The translations under genes and the position numbers were made by a program. Shown piece after piece: positions 1 through 5,696 of a stretch of 10,501 nt of DNA. Origin of the DNA: Candidatus Omnitrophota bacterium (GTDB lineage Bacteria > Omnitrophota > Koll11 > Gygaellales > Profunditerraquicolaceae); assembly GCA_026387515.1 (NCBI GenBank), contig JAPLLP010000125.1:1-10501 (forward strand), in the 5' to 3' direction. Numbering within the stretch: the first letter of the stretch is position 1; each line of letters begins with the position of its first letter. The notes under the pieces were generated by a model. The model saw only the letters and a list, made by a program, of their open reading frames with translations. It did not search any database and was not told the DNA's origin.

Positions 1-209
1 ACTTTCCCATACCTTGCATTGATTGAAATCTTAAATACACCCAGCCGGCGTAATTTTTTCAAGCCAACATTCACATAAGCATTTCCCGGCATATTAAGGG
101 CTCTCCTATATTCCATGGGCGTCATAGGATACTTTGTAGCATCAATAATATCCAGCAGAAGAGGGCATTTTTTTATGTCCTTGTATAACCTAAGCAGGTT
201 TGTCCTCAT
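1..209 (-). CDS. Partial winged-helix DNA-binding protein, C-terminus off the window
   Basis: The first 69 codons of a reading frame that leaves the left edge. It begins MRTNLLRLYKDIKK and continues with a pattern typical of winged helix-turn-helix proteins: a first helix (KCPLLLDIIDA), a second helix (MTPMEYRRAL), a recognition-helix-like stretch and then LKKLRRLGVFK, which resembles the end of the recognition helix running into the wing of MarR/ArsR-type domains. This suggests a DNA-binding regulator or a small wHTH protein, but the family is not identified. The ATG has GGGAG only about 1 base upstream, too close to be a good ribosome binding site. The frame is open for 30 more codons upstream without an ATG, so the true start is uncertain and this may be the remains of a longer gene. 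Same strand as the TPR gene, 166 bp downstream of its stop. Confidence 0.5.
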   Translation of the reverse strand, partial: MRTNLLRLYKDIKKCPLLLDIIDATKYPMTPMEYRRALNMPGNAYVNVGLKKLRRLGVFKISINARYGK

Positions 210-375
210 TCTCCCAAAAGGATTTGAAGGATAAAAAGGATTATACCCAAAGTATTTAGATGAGCAGGCGTAGGATTTATTCTTTTTCAGTAGAATATAT
301 TAGCGGGATTTGGGATGATTATAAGGCTTTTACAAGGATAGGAAAAAGATGCGGGATTCTGAAAGGCAATTATAT

Positions 376-912
376 TTATCTGGTTAATACTTCAATGCGT
401 TCCCAGGCTTTCTGAACATACCTGCTGTGAGGATACTGGCTGACAAGCTGAGTATAACCTTGAACTGCTTTATTCTTATCCCATACATAACCTGAGTTTC
501 TTGAATCATTGTCATACATCCGGCCAAGCATATATTGCATATCATCCCTAAGATAATGATAGGGAAATCTTCCGAGGGCAGTTTTTAAAATACCCTCTGC
601 CTTGCCTAATGTTTCAGTTTTAAGTTTAGCGAGCCCCTCTTCGTCATGCTCTATATAATGCTTGCTGCTGCTTCCCCATTCAGTGTATGCCAGAGCAAGA
701 AGCATGTAAGCCTCAAGAAAATTAGGATTGGTTTTAATTGACTTTTCCAGATGTTTTATTGATTCACTCTCAAGACCGCCTCTTAATGCTACCAGCCCTC
801 TTATAAAGTAATATCCGCTTTTAGCAAGAGTTGCGGTTGCTATTCCTGCTATGAGCACAAAAGAGATTAATAATATTTTCTTATTCCCCATATCTCGGAC
901 AAAACCTGTCAT
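376..912 (-). CDS. Membrane-anchored TPR-like protein
   Basis: A 178-aa protein with a short basic N-terminus, one hydrophobic segment at about residues 13 to 31 (ILLISFVLIAGIATATLA) and a soluble helical remainder. Residues about 36 to 72 form a tetratricopeptide-like helix pair (paired small residues, SIKTNPNFLEAYMLLALAY). Further helices at about 98 to 125 and 140 to 170 (GYTQLVSQYPHSRYVQKAW) resemble outer-membrane assembly or tol-pal type TPRs, which usually bind other proteins. It is likely anchored in the inner membrane facing the periplasm, or exported. The ATG at 912 is preferred because AGAAGGG lies about 7 bases upstream. The ATG at 891 gives a tidier signal sequence (MGNKK) but a poor ribosome binding site. 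The gene overlaps the end of the recombinase gene by 32 bp, so translation is probably coupled. No terminator is evident after its stop. Confidence 0.8.
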   Translation of the reverse strand: MTGFVRDMGNKKILLISFVLIAGIATATLAKSGYYFIRGLVALRGGLESESIKHLEKSIKTNPNFLEAYMLLALAYTEWGSSSKHYIEHDEEGLAKLKTETLGKAEGILKTALGRFPYHYLRDDMQYMLGRMYDNDSRNSGYVWDKNKAVQGYTQLVSQYPHSRYVQKAWERIEVLTR

Positions 913-1489
913 ACATAGCCCTTCTAATCATGGGGGTTGAGTGAAGATAAATCAAAGTTGTCTGGATATTCCTATGGCCCAATTGCTCTTGTATTGCCAA
1001 TAAATTGCAGCCATTAATCAGCAGATTAGTCGCAAGGCTATGCCTGAATAAATGAGGATATACCCTTTTTTCAATCGTTGTGCGTTTGGAGATCCTCTTT
1101 ATTGTTTTCCTCAGCGCATAAGGTGACAAGGGCTGGATATTGGTTTTATTCATGCATAAAAAGTCATCCCTCTTCCTATGGTTGCCTAAAAGATATTTCC
1201 TTAATACCTTCGTACAGTTCTCTGAGACATGCACAATCCTATCCTGACTCCCCTTTCCATCCCTTACCAAAACCGACCTCTCAGCCAGATTTATATCACC
1301 AACCCTTAATGCGCATACTTCCCTTGCTCTTAAACCAGAATAAGCAAGAATCAAAATCAAGGCCCTTTCTCTTAAATCCTTGCACCTACTGATTATTTTC
1401 TTTATTTCCTTTTGAGTTAAATAATCCCTTATAATTCTTCTTGGTTTTTTAGGCCTGGCAAGCTTGATTCGATTGCCAAGAAACAGCAT
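881..1489 (-). CDS. Tyrosine recombinase, catalytic (C-terminal) part of a split XerC/D-like gene
   Basis: A 202-aa catalytic domain of the phage integrase/XerCD family with all active-site residues visible: Arg54 (YSGLRAREV), Lys79 (VRDGKGSQ), His146 and Arg149 (PHLFRHSLAT), His172 (EQLGHRNI) and the nucleophile Tyr181 (TTLIYLH). These enzymes cut and rejoin DNA through a covalent phosphotyrosine link. The ATG at 1489 has no ribosome binding site, and the frame stays open upstream to about 1537, adding NSYSHIRNCSKSIEWY, a natural continuation of the fold. The missing N-terminal domain lies just upstream in another frame. A -1 shift in the A8 run would give a 303-aa protein, close to XerC/D length. 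The gene ends inside the TPR gene. It may be made by frameshifting, be a pseudogene fragment, or reflect a homopolymer sequencing error. Confidence 0.8.
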   Translation of the reverse strand: MLFLGNRIKLARPKKPRRIIRDYLTQKEIKKIISRCKDLRERALILILAYSGLRAREVCALRVGDINLAERSVLVRDGKGSQDRIVHVSENCTKVLRKYLLGNHRKRDDFLCMNKTNIQPLSPYALRKTIKRISKRTTIEKRVYPHLFRHSLATNLLINGCNLLAIQEQLGHRNIQTTLIYLHSTPMIRRAMYDRFCPRYGE

Positions 1490-1518
1490 GTACCATTCGA
1501 TACTCTTTGAGCAATTCC

Positions 1519-1791
1519 TTATATGGCTGTATGAGTTTTTTTTGTGTGCAAACCCAAAAGATAGCTAAAAATATGCTCTCTTGACGGATAAATCCTGCTT
1601 ATATCCTTAATAAATTTCTTTATCATCTTCAGGTATCCTTCAACCGTAACCTCACCGAGCCCCATTTCCACTTTGAGAAATCTTTCAAAGCGAAATAATA
1701 TCTTTTTTAAATTATCCTGCTGATTCTTTCTAAAATAATGGTTAAACCAGCACCTCTTGATTAATTGAATAAGAAATCTTATGCCCGTCAT
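1519..1791 (-). CDS. Tyrosine recombinase, core-binding (N-terminal) part of the split gene
   Basis: A 90-aa product, mostly the SAM-like core-binding domain found at the N-terminus of XerC/D-type recombinases. The telling segment is RFERFLKVEMGLGEVTVEGYLKMIKKF, matching the usual pattern of a helix, a short turn, then 'T..Y..dl..f'. The N-terminal 30 residues are basic. Translation should begin at ATG 1791, because AAGGAGG lies 5 bases upstream; an in-frame TTG at 1824 precedes the predicted -10 box and is unlikely. The reading frame enters the A8 run as ACA AAA AAA and stops five codons later at TAA (1519). Without a shift this part cannot recombine DNA because all catalytic residues are in the downstream frame. 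If made alone it could bind DNA as a partial protein, which is speculation. Confidence 0.75.
   Translation of the reverse strand: MTGIRFLIQLIKRCWFNHYFRKNQQDNLKKILFRFERFLKVEMGLGEVTVEGYLKMIKKFIKDISRIYPSREHIFSYLLGLHTKKTHTAI
1536..1543 (-). other. A8 run, candidate -1 frameshift site in recombinase gene
   Basis: On the coding strand the zero frame reads CAC ACA AAA AAA ACT, which contains the heptamer A AAA AAA, the best known bacterial -1 slippery pattern and one used by several insertion sequences. Slipping back one base gives AAC TCA TAC and joins the core-binding half to the catalytic half with no stop between. No convincing upstream Shine-Dalgarno stimulator or strong downstream hairpin was seen. 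Transcriptional slippage on the run, a real inactivating deletion of one A, or a sequencing error would give the same picture. Confidence 0.5.
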
Positions 1792-1796
1792 CCCAG

Positions 1797-1803
1797 CCTC
1801 CTT
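1797..1803 (-). promoter_or_regulatory. Ribosome binding site of split recombinase
   Basis: AAGGAGG on the minus strand, 5 bases before ATG 1791. It decides the start of the N-terminal half in favour of this ATG over the upstream TTG. Confidence 0.75.
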
Positions 1804-1812
1804 TTTTGGATT

Positions 1813-1821
1813 ATTATAACA
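1813..1821 (-). promoter_or_regulatory. Extended -10 promoter candidate for split recombinase
   Basis: The minus strand reads TGTTATAAT, a full extended -10 element (TGnTATAAT). No good -35 box is present 16 to 18 bases upstream (AAGAGG or similar), which fits an extended -10 promoter. The predicted start near 1806 leaves only about 15 bases before the ATG, just enough for the ribosome binding site. It sits directly behind the terminator of the preceding gene, so the recombinase and TPR genes probably form their own transcript. Confidence 0.45.
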
Positions 1822-1823
1822 CA

Positions 1824-1865
1824 AAAACCAAAATGCCTCTTTCGGGAGGCGTCTTTAGCAGAGGC
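1824..1865 (-). terminator. Intrinsic terminator after beta-barrel gene
   Basis: On the minus strand GCCTC, loop CCGAAA, GAGGC (1850 to 1835) is followed by ATTTTGGTTTTTG, a reasonable rho-independent terminator 39 bp after the stop of the outer-membrane protein gene. A second copy of the left arm, GCCTCT at 1865 to 1860, can pair with the same AGAGGC arm to form a larger-loop alternative. Both pairings keep the U-rich tail, so they are not an obvious terminator/antiterminator switch. Confidence 0.65.
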
Positions 1866-1888
1866 AAAAATAAACTGAGCAAGTCTGC

Positions 1889-2707
1889 TTAGAATTTATA
1901 CGTCGCACCAAGGCTCATCGCTGTCTCATCTATGAATCTGCCCTCGACATTAATGCTTATGTTCTTTGTAAGATTGTAATCCGTTCCAAGAAATATGCCA
2001 ACGTTATCCTTTGCCTTGTATTTAATGTTATATATCCATGCCATATCAGCGCCCCATACTAACTGGTCATCAATGCCCTTTGTCTCAAACCTTGCGTCTG
2101 AATACCTCACTCCAACATAGGGAATAAAATTCTTTATTTTCTTTGCAAGGGAAACTGCAACGTGCCATTCCTGCATTACCGTTGACTTGAATAAACCTGT
2201 AGGCTCGGTTGTTCTTTTTTTAGTGAGATACATATCATGCTTTGACCTTAAATACTGCAAGTCATAACCAATAAGCCAGCTTGGGCTAAATTCATAATTT
2301 CCCTTCACTCCAAGGCCATACGCGAAATCAGAATCAGTGTTCATTACAAAGGGAAATGAGTATGGGCCTGTATCCCTTGAGCCCTGGAATATGGAATCAA
2401 TCTTGTAATCAGCCCATCCAATCTTTACGTAAACGTCAAGATTATCAAGCAGCCCATAAGAGGTCTTAAGCATTACCTGATAGCCTCTCTCAATGTCAGC
2501 GCCCTCAAGATTCTCTTCGGGATAAGGATCAATGTTACTAGCTTTAATGAATTTGAAATACCTGCCAAAAATGAATGAGTTATCCGAAGTAACAGCAAGC
2601 TTGCCTTTTCCCTGCGTTTCCGGGCTGCCAATTGAACCGGCATTCACGATTGAAGCTGTTGTAAAAATAAAACTTACTGCCAGAATTGTTGCAAATAACT
2701 TTCTCAC
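1889..2707 (-). CDS. Predicted outer-membrane beta-barrel protein
   Basis: A 272-aa exported protein. Residues 1 to 23 are a classic signal peptide (basic MRK, hydrophobic core, VNA before GSIG), so cleavage after Ala23 is likely. The mature part consists of alternating polar and apolar stretches rich in Tyr, Gly and aromatic ends, such as VMLKTSYGLLDNLDVYVKIG, ending GATYKF with the C-terminal Phe recognised by the BAM assembly machinery. This pattern fits an OmpA/OmpW-like small barrel of about 10 to 12 strands. The substrate, if it is a pore, cannot be told. The start is GTG, supported by a strong ribosome binding site. It is followed by a terminator. It lies 88 bp after the PEGA lipoprotein gene with no clear terminator between, so it may share that transcript. 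Confidence 0.85.
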   Translation of the reverse strand: MRKLFATILAVSFIFTTASIVNAGSIGSPETQGKGKLAVTSDNSFIFGRYFKFIKASNIDPYPEENLEGADIERGYQVMLKTSYGLLDNLDVYVKIGWADYKIDSIFQGSRDTGPYSFPFVMNTDSDFAYGLGVKGNYEFSPSWLIGYDLQYLRSKHDMYLTKKRTTEPTGLFKSTVMQEWHVAVSLAKKIKNFIPYVGVRYSDARFETKGIDDQLVWGADMAWIYNIKYKAKDNVGIFLGTDYNLTKNISINVEGRFIDETAMSLGATYKF

Positions 2708-2711
2708 CGCG

Positions 2712-2720
2712 CACCTCCTT
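2712..2720 (-). promoter_or_regulatory. Strong ribosome binding site at GTG start
   Basis: AAGGAGGTG on the minus strand; the AAGGAGG core is 6 bases from the GTG at 2707. It settles the unusual GTG start, which also places the signal peptide at the exact N-terminus. Confidence 0.8.
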
Positions 2721-2795
2721 TAAGTTTTATTAAACCTTTTTTAGAAACGCCTGATATTGCCAAAAATATAACCATAGCGTCTGCTGTCCGGAAGA

Positions 2796-3413
2796 TTATA
2801 ACTTTGGCCTCTTGGTTTGATTTTCTTTTATTCCAACAGATTCAAAAGTTTGCTTATCTACCTGAATAGTATTCCCATTCTCGTAGAATAAAAGATACTT
2901 ATTCTCTTTATCATTGGATATTTTTCCTACGGGTTTTTCATCCGGCAGAAGCAAGGCTTTCTTCTCGCTCCCGGAAACAGCATTATTACTTTCACCTCCT
3001 CCCCCGATTTTTTCCAAAACAAAATTAAAATTGTTTACGCCTCTTTTGGTTTGAAGATTAAACTTCCAGGGGCCCATCACATCAAACACGCTTGGACCAT
3101 ATACCTGCACCCATTGAAAAGCCTCAGCGATATCCTTATAGCCCTCCTTATGGATTCTTATGACATAAGTCTCGATAGGCATGCCGGTATAAGTGTCTAT
3201 TGTGAAGGTAAAGGGCACCTTGCATGGAGTCCTTCCAACCATAAAGTTGTTCAGATAAACCTCTGCATCGGTAGGCTTGGATGTAACATCTATCGTGCCT
3301 TGCCCTGCAACTCTTTGCACGCCCATCATGGTTGCACATCCTGCTAATCCCATCAAACCTGCTCCCAAGATTAACATTTTTGCACCCCTCTTGAATCTGT
3401 TATAATCTTTCAT
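2796..3413 (-). CDS. PEGA-domain lipoprotein
   Basis: A 205-aa lipoprotein. A basic N-terminus (MKDYNRFKRGAK) and a hydrophobic stretch lead to the lipobox LAGC with Cys26. Residues about 39 to 93 form a PEGA domain: GTIDVTSKPTDAEVYLNN, then VGRTPCKVPF and YVIRIHKEGYKD. PEGA domains are surface or periplasmic beta-sandwiches named after a PEGA sequence motif; their ligand is usually unknown. A Gly4 linker at 137 to 140 separates a C-terminal tail (140 to 205) with a small beta-like segment (KYLLFYENGNTIQV). The ATG at 3413 has GGAGGT 6 bases upstream. An internal ATG at 3377 also has a good site (GAGGGGTG) but would lose the basic region of the signal peptide. It lies 100 bp after the previous lipoprotein gene. 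Confidence 0.85.
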   Translation of the reverse strand: MKDYNRFKRGAKMLILGAGLMGLAGCATMMGVQRVAGQGTIDVTSKPTDAEVYLNNFMVGRTPCKVPFTFTIDTYTGMPIETYVIRIHKEGYKDIAEAFQWVQVYGPSVFDVMGPWKFNLQTKRGVNNFNFVLEKIGGGGESNNAVSGSEKKALLLPDEKPVGKISNDKENKYLLFYENGNTIQVDKQTFESVGIKENQTKRPKL

Positions 3414-3433
3414 TTAATAACCTCCATGAAGTT

Positions 3434-3460
3434 ATGCATGCCAGATGCAAATAAATGCAT
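3434..3460. repeat. Three ATGCA motifs at helical spacing upstream of PEGA gene
   Basis: ATGCAT at 3434, ATGCAA at 3445 and ATGCAT at 3455 recur every 10 to 11 bp, close to one turn of the DNA helix. They lie in the leader between two lipoprotein genes, 20 to 50 bp from the PEGA start. Such phasing is compatible with a protein binding one face of DNA, but no regulator is known and chance cannot be excluded. No good promoter boxes were found in this gap. Confidence 0.3.
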
Positions 3461-3513
3461 ATGATGTCCAGCAGAAAGAGGAGTGTGCGAGTAATTAAAT
3501 ATCTCTAAGTTTT

Positions 3514-3915
3514 TTATTGACCAGTAATAATGCGAACTGCTTCATCTGCAGAAATCTCTTTTCTTGTGCTATCATCACTGTCCCTTTTTATCAGAAAAAA
3601 CTTCTGATGAGGATTTCTCCTATCATGAGTGTTTTCATATTCTTCCATGACTATTATATAATTGCCTTCTGCGCTGAAAGCACTAGTCTCTTTCACTAAA
3701 GGAGTATGTGTAATCTGCCTACTTTCACTACCATCTATTTTTTCCAGGTATGCATCATTATTCTTTTCCACTAATTTATATTCCCCCTTCAGGTCATCGA
3801 AAGAGTCGTATCCAAAATTCCTTTGAGAATTATCCTCTGCGTAACTTCCAGACGTCGCACACCCGCTTAACCCAATCAAAGCAAAGCATAAAAAGATAAG
3901 AATAGAATTTCTCAT
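3514..3915 (-). CDS. Small lipoprotein with one TolB-like propeller segment
   Basis: A 133-aa protein starting MRNSILIFLCFALIGLSGCA, with lipobox LSGC and lipidated Cys19. After a polar linker, residues about 61 to 113 read like one blade of a TolB/PD40 (WD40-like) beta-propeller: DGSESRQITHTP, then SAFSAEGNYIIVMEE, then FFLIKRDSDD. A full propeller needs six or so blades, so this is either a fragment-sized protein or a partner of the lipoprotein encoded just upstream. The ATG at 3915 is chosen because AAGAGGG lies about 5 bases before it; a start 18 bp further upstream would break the signal peptide pattern. It begins 10 bp after the preceding stop, so coupling is likely. Confidence 0.8.
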   Translation of the reverse strand: MRNSILIFLCFALIGLSGCATSGSYAEDNSQRNFGYDSFDDLKGEYKLVEKNNDAYLEKIDGSESRQITHTPLVKETSAFSAEGNYIIVMEEYENTHDRRNPHQKFFLIKRDSDDSTRKEISADEAVRIITGQ

Positions 3916-3925
3916 AGTACCCTCT

Positions 3926-4732
3926 TCACACAAGCTTAATATCTTCGGTTTTTATCAACTGGAAGTTAGACCCGTCTGCATTTATCCTGTATTCACGGAA
4001 GCGATTAAGCCAGCCGGACCAAAAACCCGGGAGTATTTGATTTGTATAAAGAGCAATTTCCGTTCCATCCCATTTCATGCCCGCTAAATATTCTTTTCCT
4101 GTCCTTGGCCCTTTGTTTGGCTGTATTGCAATTGGCAAATCTGCGATTTTATTAAAGTTCATATCTTCACCTATTACATAAATGCTCAACACAGCCCCGT
4201 CTTGCGCAACAAAAACAATTTTCTTTTTATCCGGCGACTTGATGGATGCAGCCTCAACATTTTTTTCAAAAATCTTATTTCCTGTCGTTGGTTCTAAAAG
4301 AATAAGCGGATTCCCTGTTAATTCTTCCTCAAAGAAAAAAGGATTTGGATCATGGTAGACCTTGCCAAAAACAACGAATATCCTGCTTTCATCAAAAGCT
4401 AAATCAACATTTTTAGCAAATGATATGTAATTCCTGGAATTACTGCTCGTTGCAAATGTGACCCTCTGAAGATTGTTGCGCCCGTCTTTATCAGCGATAA
4501 ATACCTCAAGACTTTTAAAATAAGGGTCGGCTGAAACATCCGCAATAAACACAACCTTATTCTTAAAATATTTAACTGAATCTCCCACGAGTCGATCAGT
4601 ATAGAAAATATTCTGGATGTCTAAAGGTCTTGGGGAGAGTACCTGTTCGGGCTGATTCATCACCCATAGGGGAACACAACCAGACAAACAAATAACTAAT
4701 GGCATTATTACTACGAAAATTATATTCTTCAT
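3926..4732 (-). CDS. Lipoprotein with TolB/WD40-like propeller segments
   Basis: A 268-aa lipoprotein with lipobox LSGC and Cys19 after a short basic and hydrophobic signal sequence. The mature part has repeating beta-rich segments of the PD40 type: LEVFIADKDGRNNLQRVTFA near 75 to 95, LAFDESRIFVVFG near 110 to 123, SIKSPDKKKIVFVAQDGA near 163 to 180, MKWDGTEIALYTNQ near 218 to 231 and YRINADGSNFQLI near 248 to 260. These resemble blades that read 'SPDGk.IaF...' in TolB-like proteins and suggest a propeller in the periplasm or at a membrane surface. The partner is unknown. The ribosome binding site AGGAGGAGG overlaps the stop codon of the recombinase gene upstream (9 bp gap), so expression is tied to the recombinase. 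Confidence 0.82.
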   Translation of the reverse strand: MKNIIFVVIMPLVICLSGCVPLWVMNQPEQVLSPRPLDIQNIFYTDRLVGDSVKYFKNKVVFIADVSADPYFKSLEVFIADKDGRNNLQRVTFATSSNSRNYISFAKNVDLAFDESRIFVVFGKVYHDPNPFFFEEELTGNPLILLEPTTGNKIFEKNVEAASIKSPDKKKIVFVAQDGAVLSIYVIGEDMNFNKIADLPIAIQPNKGPRTGKEYLAGMKWDGTEIALYTNQILPGFWSGWLNRFREYRINADGSNFQLIKTEDIKLV

Positions 4733-4741
4733 TTCCTCCTC

Positions 4742-5404
4742 CTATGTTACATATAGTTTTTCAAGTGCATGCTTTACATCAGAATCCACAAGGCTTGCGT
4801 AAACCTCAGTCACTCTCACTGATGAATGCCCTAGCTGTTCCTGTACTAATCTTAAATTGTGATTGCTTGCAATGTAAAGATGAGTGCCATAAGTATGCCT
4901 CAGGGCATGAATTGAGTAATGCTCCGGCAATCCTGCTTTCTTGATGCATTTCTTGAATGCCTTCTGCAATGCCCTTTTGCTTAACTGAGTTCCTTTATTG
5001 CTTGTCAGAAGCCGGGAATCAGGCTCTATGCTCTGCCCTCTTCTCTTTTTCCATTCAAGAAATCTCTTGCATCTATGCCTGAAAGATTCGCTTATCTTTA
5101 CGTTCCTTGGCTTATTGCCTTTGCCTTTTCTCACGCTAACAGAAGCCTGGCCTTTCTGGATGTTGAGATCACTGCATTTCAATTCGCGCATTTCCTCAAC
5201 CCTTAAACCAGTGTTTAAGCCAATCTCTATCATGAACCAGTCTCTGATGGCCACTGATTTATCGTGCCCTAAAGCAAGGTACCTTACCTTTTTGCAGGCC
5301 TTCTTCAGCTTGTTGATGTCAGAAATCTTGAGGTATTTTTTCTCGCTTAAAGTCCAGGCAAACCTACTTTTCTTTGGCTTTTTGGCCAAAAGTTCATTTT
5401 TCAT
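4742..5404 (-). CDS. Short tyrosine recombinase without core-binding domain
   Basis: A recombinase of the phage integrase family, 220 aa from the ATG at 5404. Counted from this start, the catalytic residues are Arg68 (NTGLRVEEM), Lys95 (VRKGKGNK), His166 and Arg169 (HALRHTYGTH), His193 (EQLGHSSV) and Tyr202 (TEVYASL), so it should be active in DNA strand exchange. Only about 25 residues precede the catalytic domain (basic, KKPKKSR), and the usual 90-residue core-binding domain is absent. No remnant of it was found in any frame of the leader. In-frame alternatives are ATG 5434 and TTG 5449; none of the three has a clear ribosome binding site, so the start is uncertain. It heads a coupled run with two lipoprotein genes. 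Confidence 0.85.
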   Translation of the reverse strand: MKNELLAKKPKKSRFAWTLSEKKYLKISDINKLKKACKKVRYLALGHDKSVAIRDWFMIEIGLNTGLRVEEMRELKCSDLNIQKGQASVSVRKGKGNKPRNVKISESFRHRCKRFLEWKKRRGQSIEPDSRLLTSNKGTQLSKRALQKAFKKCIKKAGLPEHYSIHALRHTYGTHLYIASNHNLRLVQEQLGHSSVRVTEVYASLVDSDVKHALEKLYVT

Positions 5405-5645
5405 CAGATTGATGAACTTCTTGAGGAATGGCATTAGATAGGAATACAAAAAGGGATTTTAAAGATTTATGCTCGGAGAAAGGCTGAAATTGGAGATTAT
5501 AGAAAAGAAATTTGGTTAGAATAGCAGGAGAGAAAAAGAGAGAACAGCAATACATGTTTGATAAATCATGAAAGCCCACTTGTTTGCTGAAAAAGATTGT
5601 TTATTGACGGGAAAAGACTTTTGGCAGGATTTTATTGAGAGGATA

Positions 5646-5690
5646 AACAAAATAAAAATGGTTCACTCTTCTGATGAAAAGTGAACCATT
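5646..5690 (-). terminator. 34-bp inverted repeat with U-rich tail; terminator, attenuator or binding site
   Basis: The arms AATGGTTCACT (5657 to 5667) and AGTGAACCATT (5680 to 5690) are perfect 11-bp inverted repeats. After one mismatch two more pairs form, giving 14-bp arms around a 6-base centre, CTGATG. On the minus strand the hairpin is followed by TTTATTTTGTTT, so it can work as an intrinsic terminator for the restriction operon, whose stop is 125 bp upstream. It also coincides with the predicted transcription start of the recombinase promoter, so it may instead be an attenuator or operator. The 14-6-14 layout also resembles tyrosine-recombinase core sites. Confidence 0.6.
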
Positions 5691-5696
5691 GTGTTT

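Noticed and set aside
260..415. Plus-strand frame of 51 codons (MSRRRIYSFSVEYISG...) between the wHTH fragment and the TPR gene.
   Set aside because: It looks protein-like but has no ribosome binding site, follows directly on a stop codon and overlaps the end of the TPR gene. It could be a real small gene; conservation would decide.
1078..1392. Long plus-strand open frame opposite the recombinase catalytic domain.
   Set aside because: It is a shadow of the well-supported minus-strand gene and shows no protein family pattern.
3457..3475. Possible sigma54 promoter (GG and GC pairs in TGGACATCATATGC) before the PEGA lipoprotein.
   Set aside because: The spacing between GG and GC is 9 rather than 10 bases and the flanking consensus is poor.
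148..3486. Similar strings TCCAGCAGAAGAGG (about 151) and TCCAGCAGAAAGAGG (about 3467) as a possible repeat.
   Set aside because: The shared part is only about 15 bp with an indel; one copy codes for LLLD in the wHTH frame and nothing around either copy matches. Probably chance.
5394..5579. Minus-strand frame of 61 codons starting GTG in the leader of the short recombinase.
   Set aside because: No ribosome binding site, Phe/Ser/Leu-rich from the pyrimidine-rich leader, and it overlaps the recombinase start in another frame.
5568..5684. Plus-strand frame of 38 codons (MKAHLFAEKDCLLTGKDFWQ...) in the large intergenic gap.
   Set aside because: No ribosome binding site, and its last codons run through the inverted repeat. 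It opposes all neighbouring genes. Possibly a gene remnant, but unsupported.
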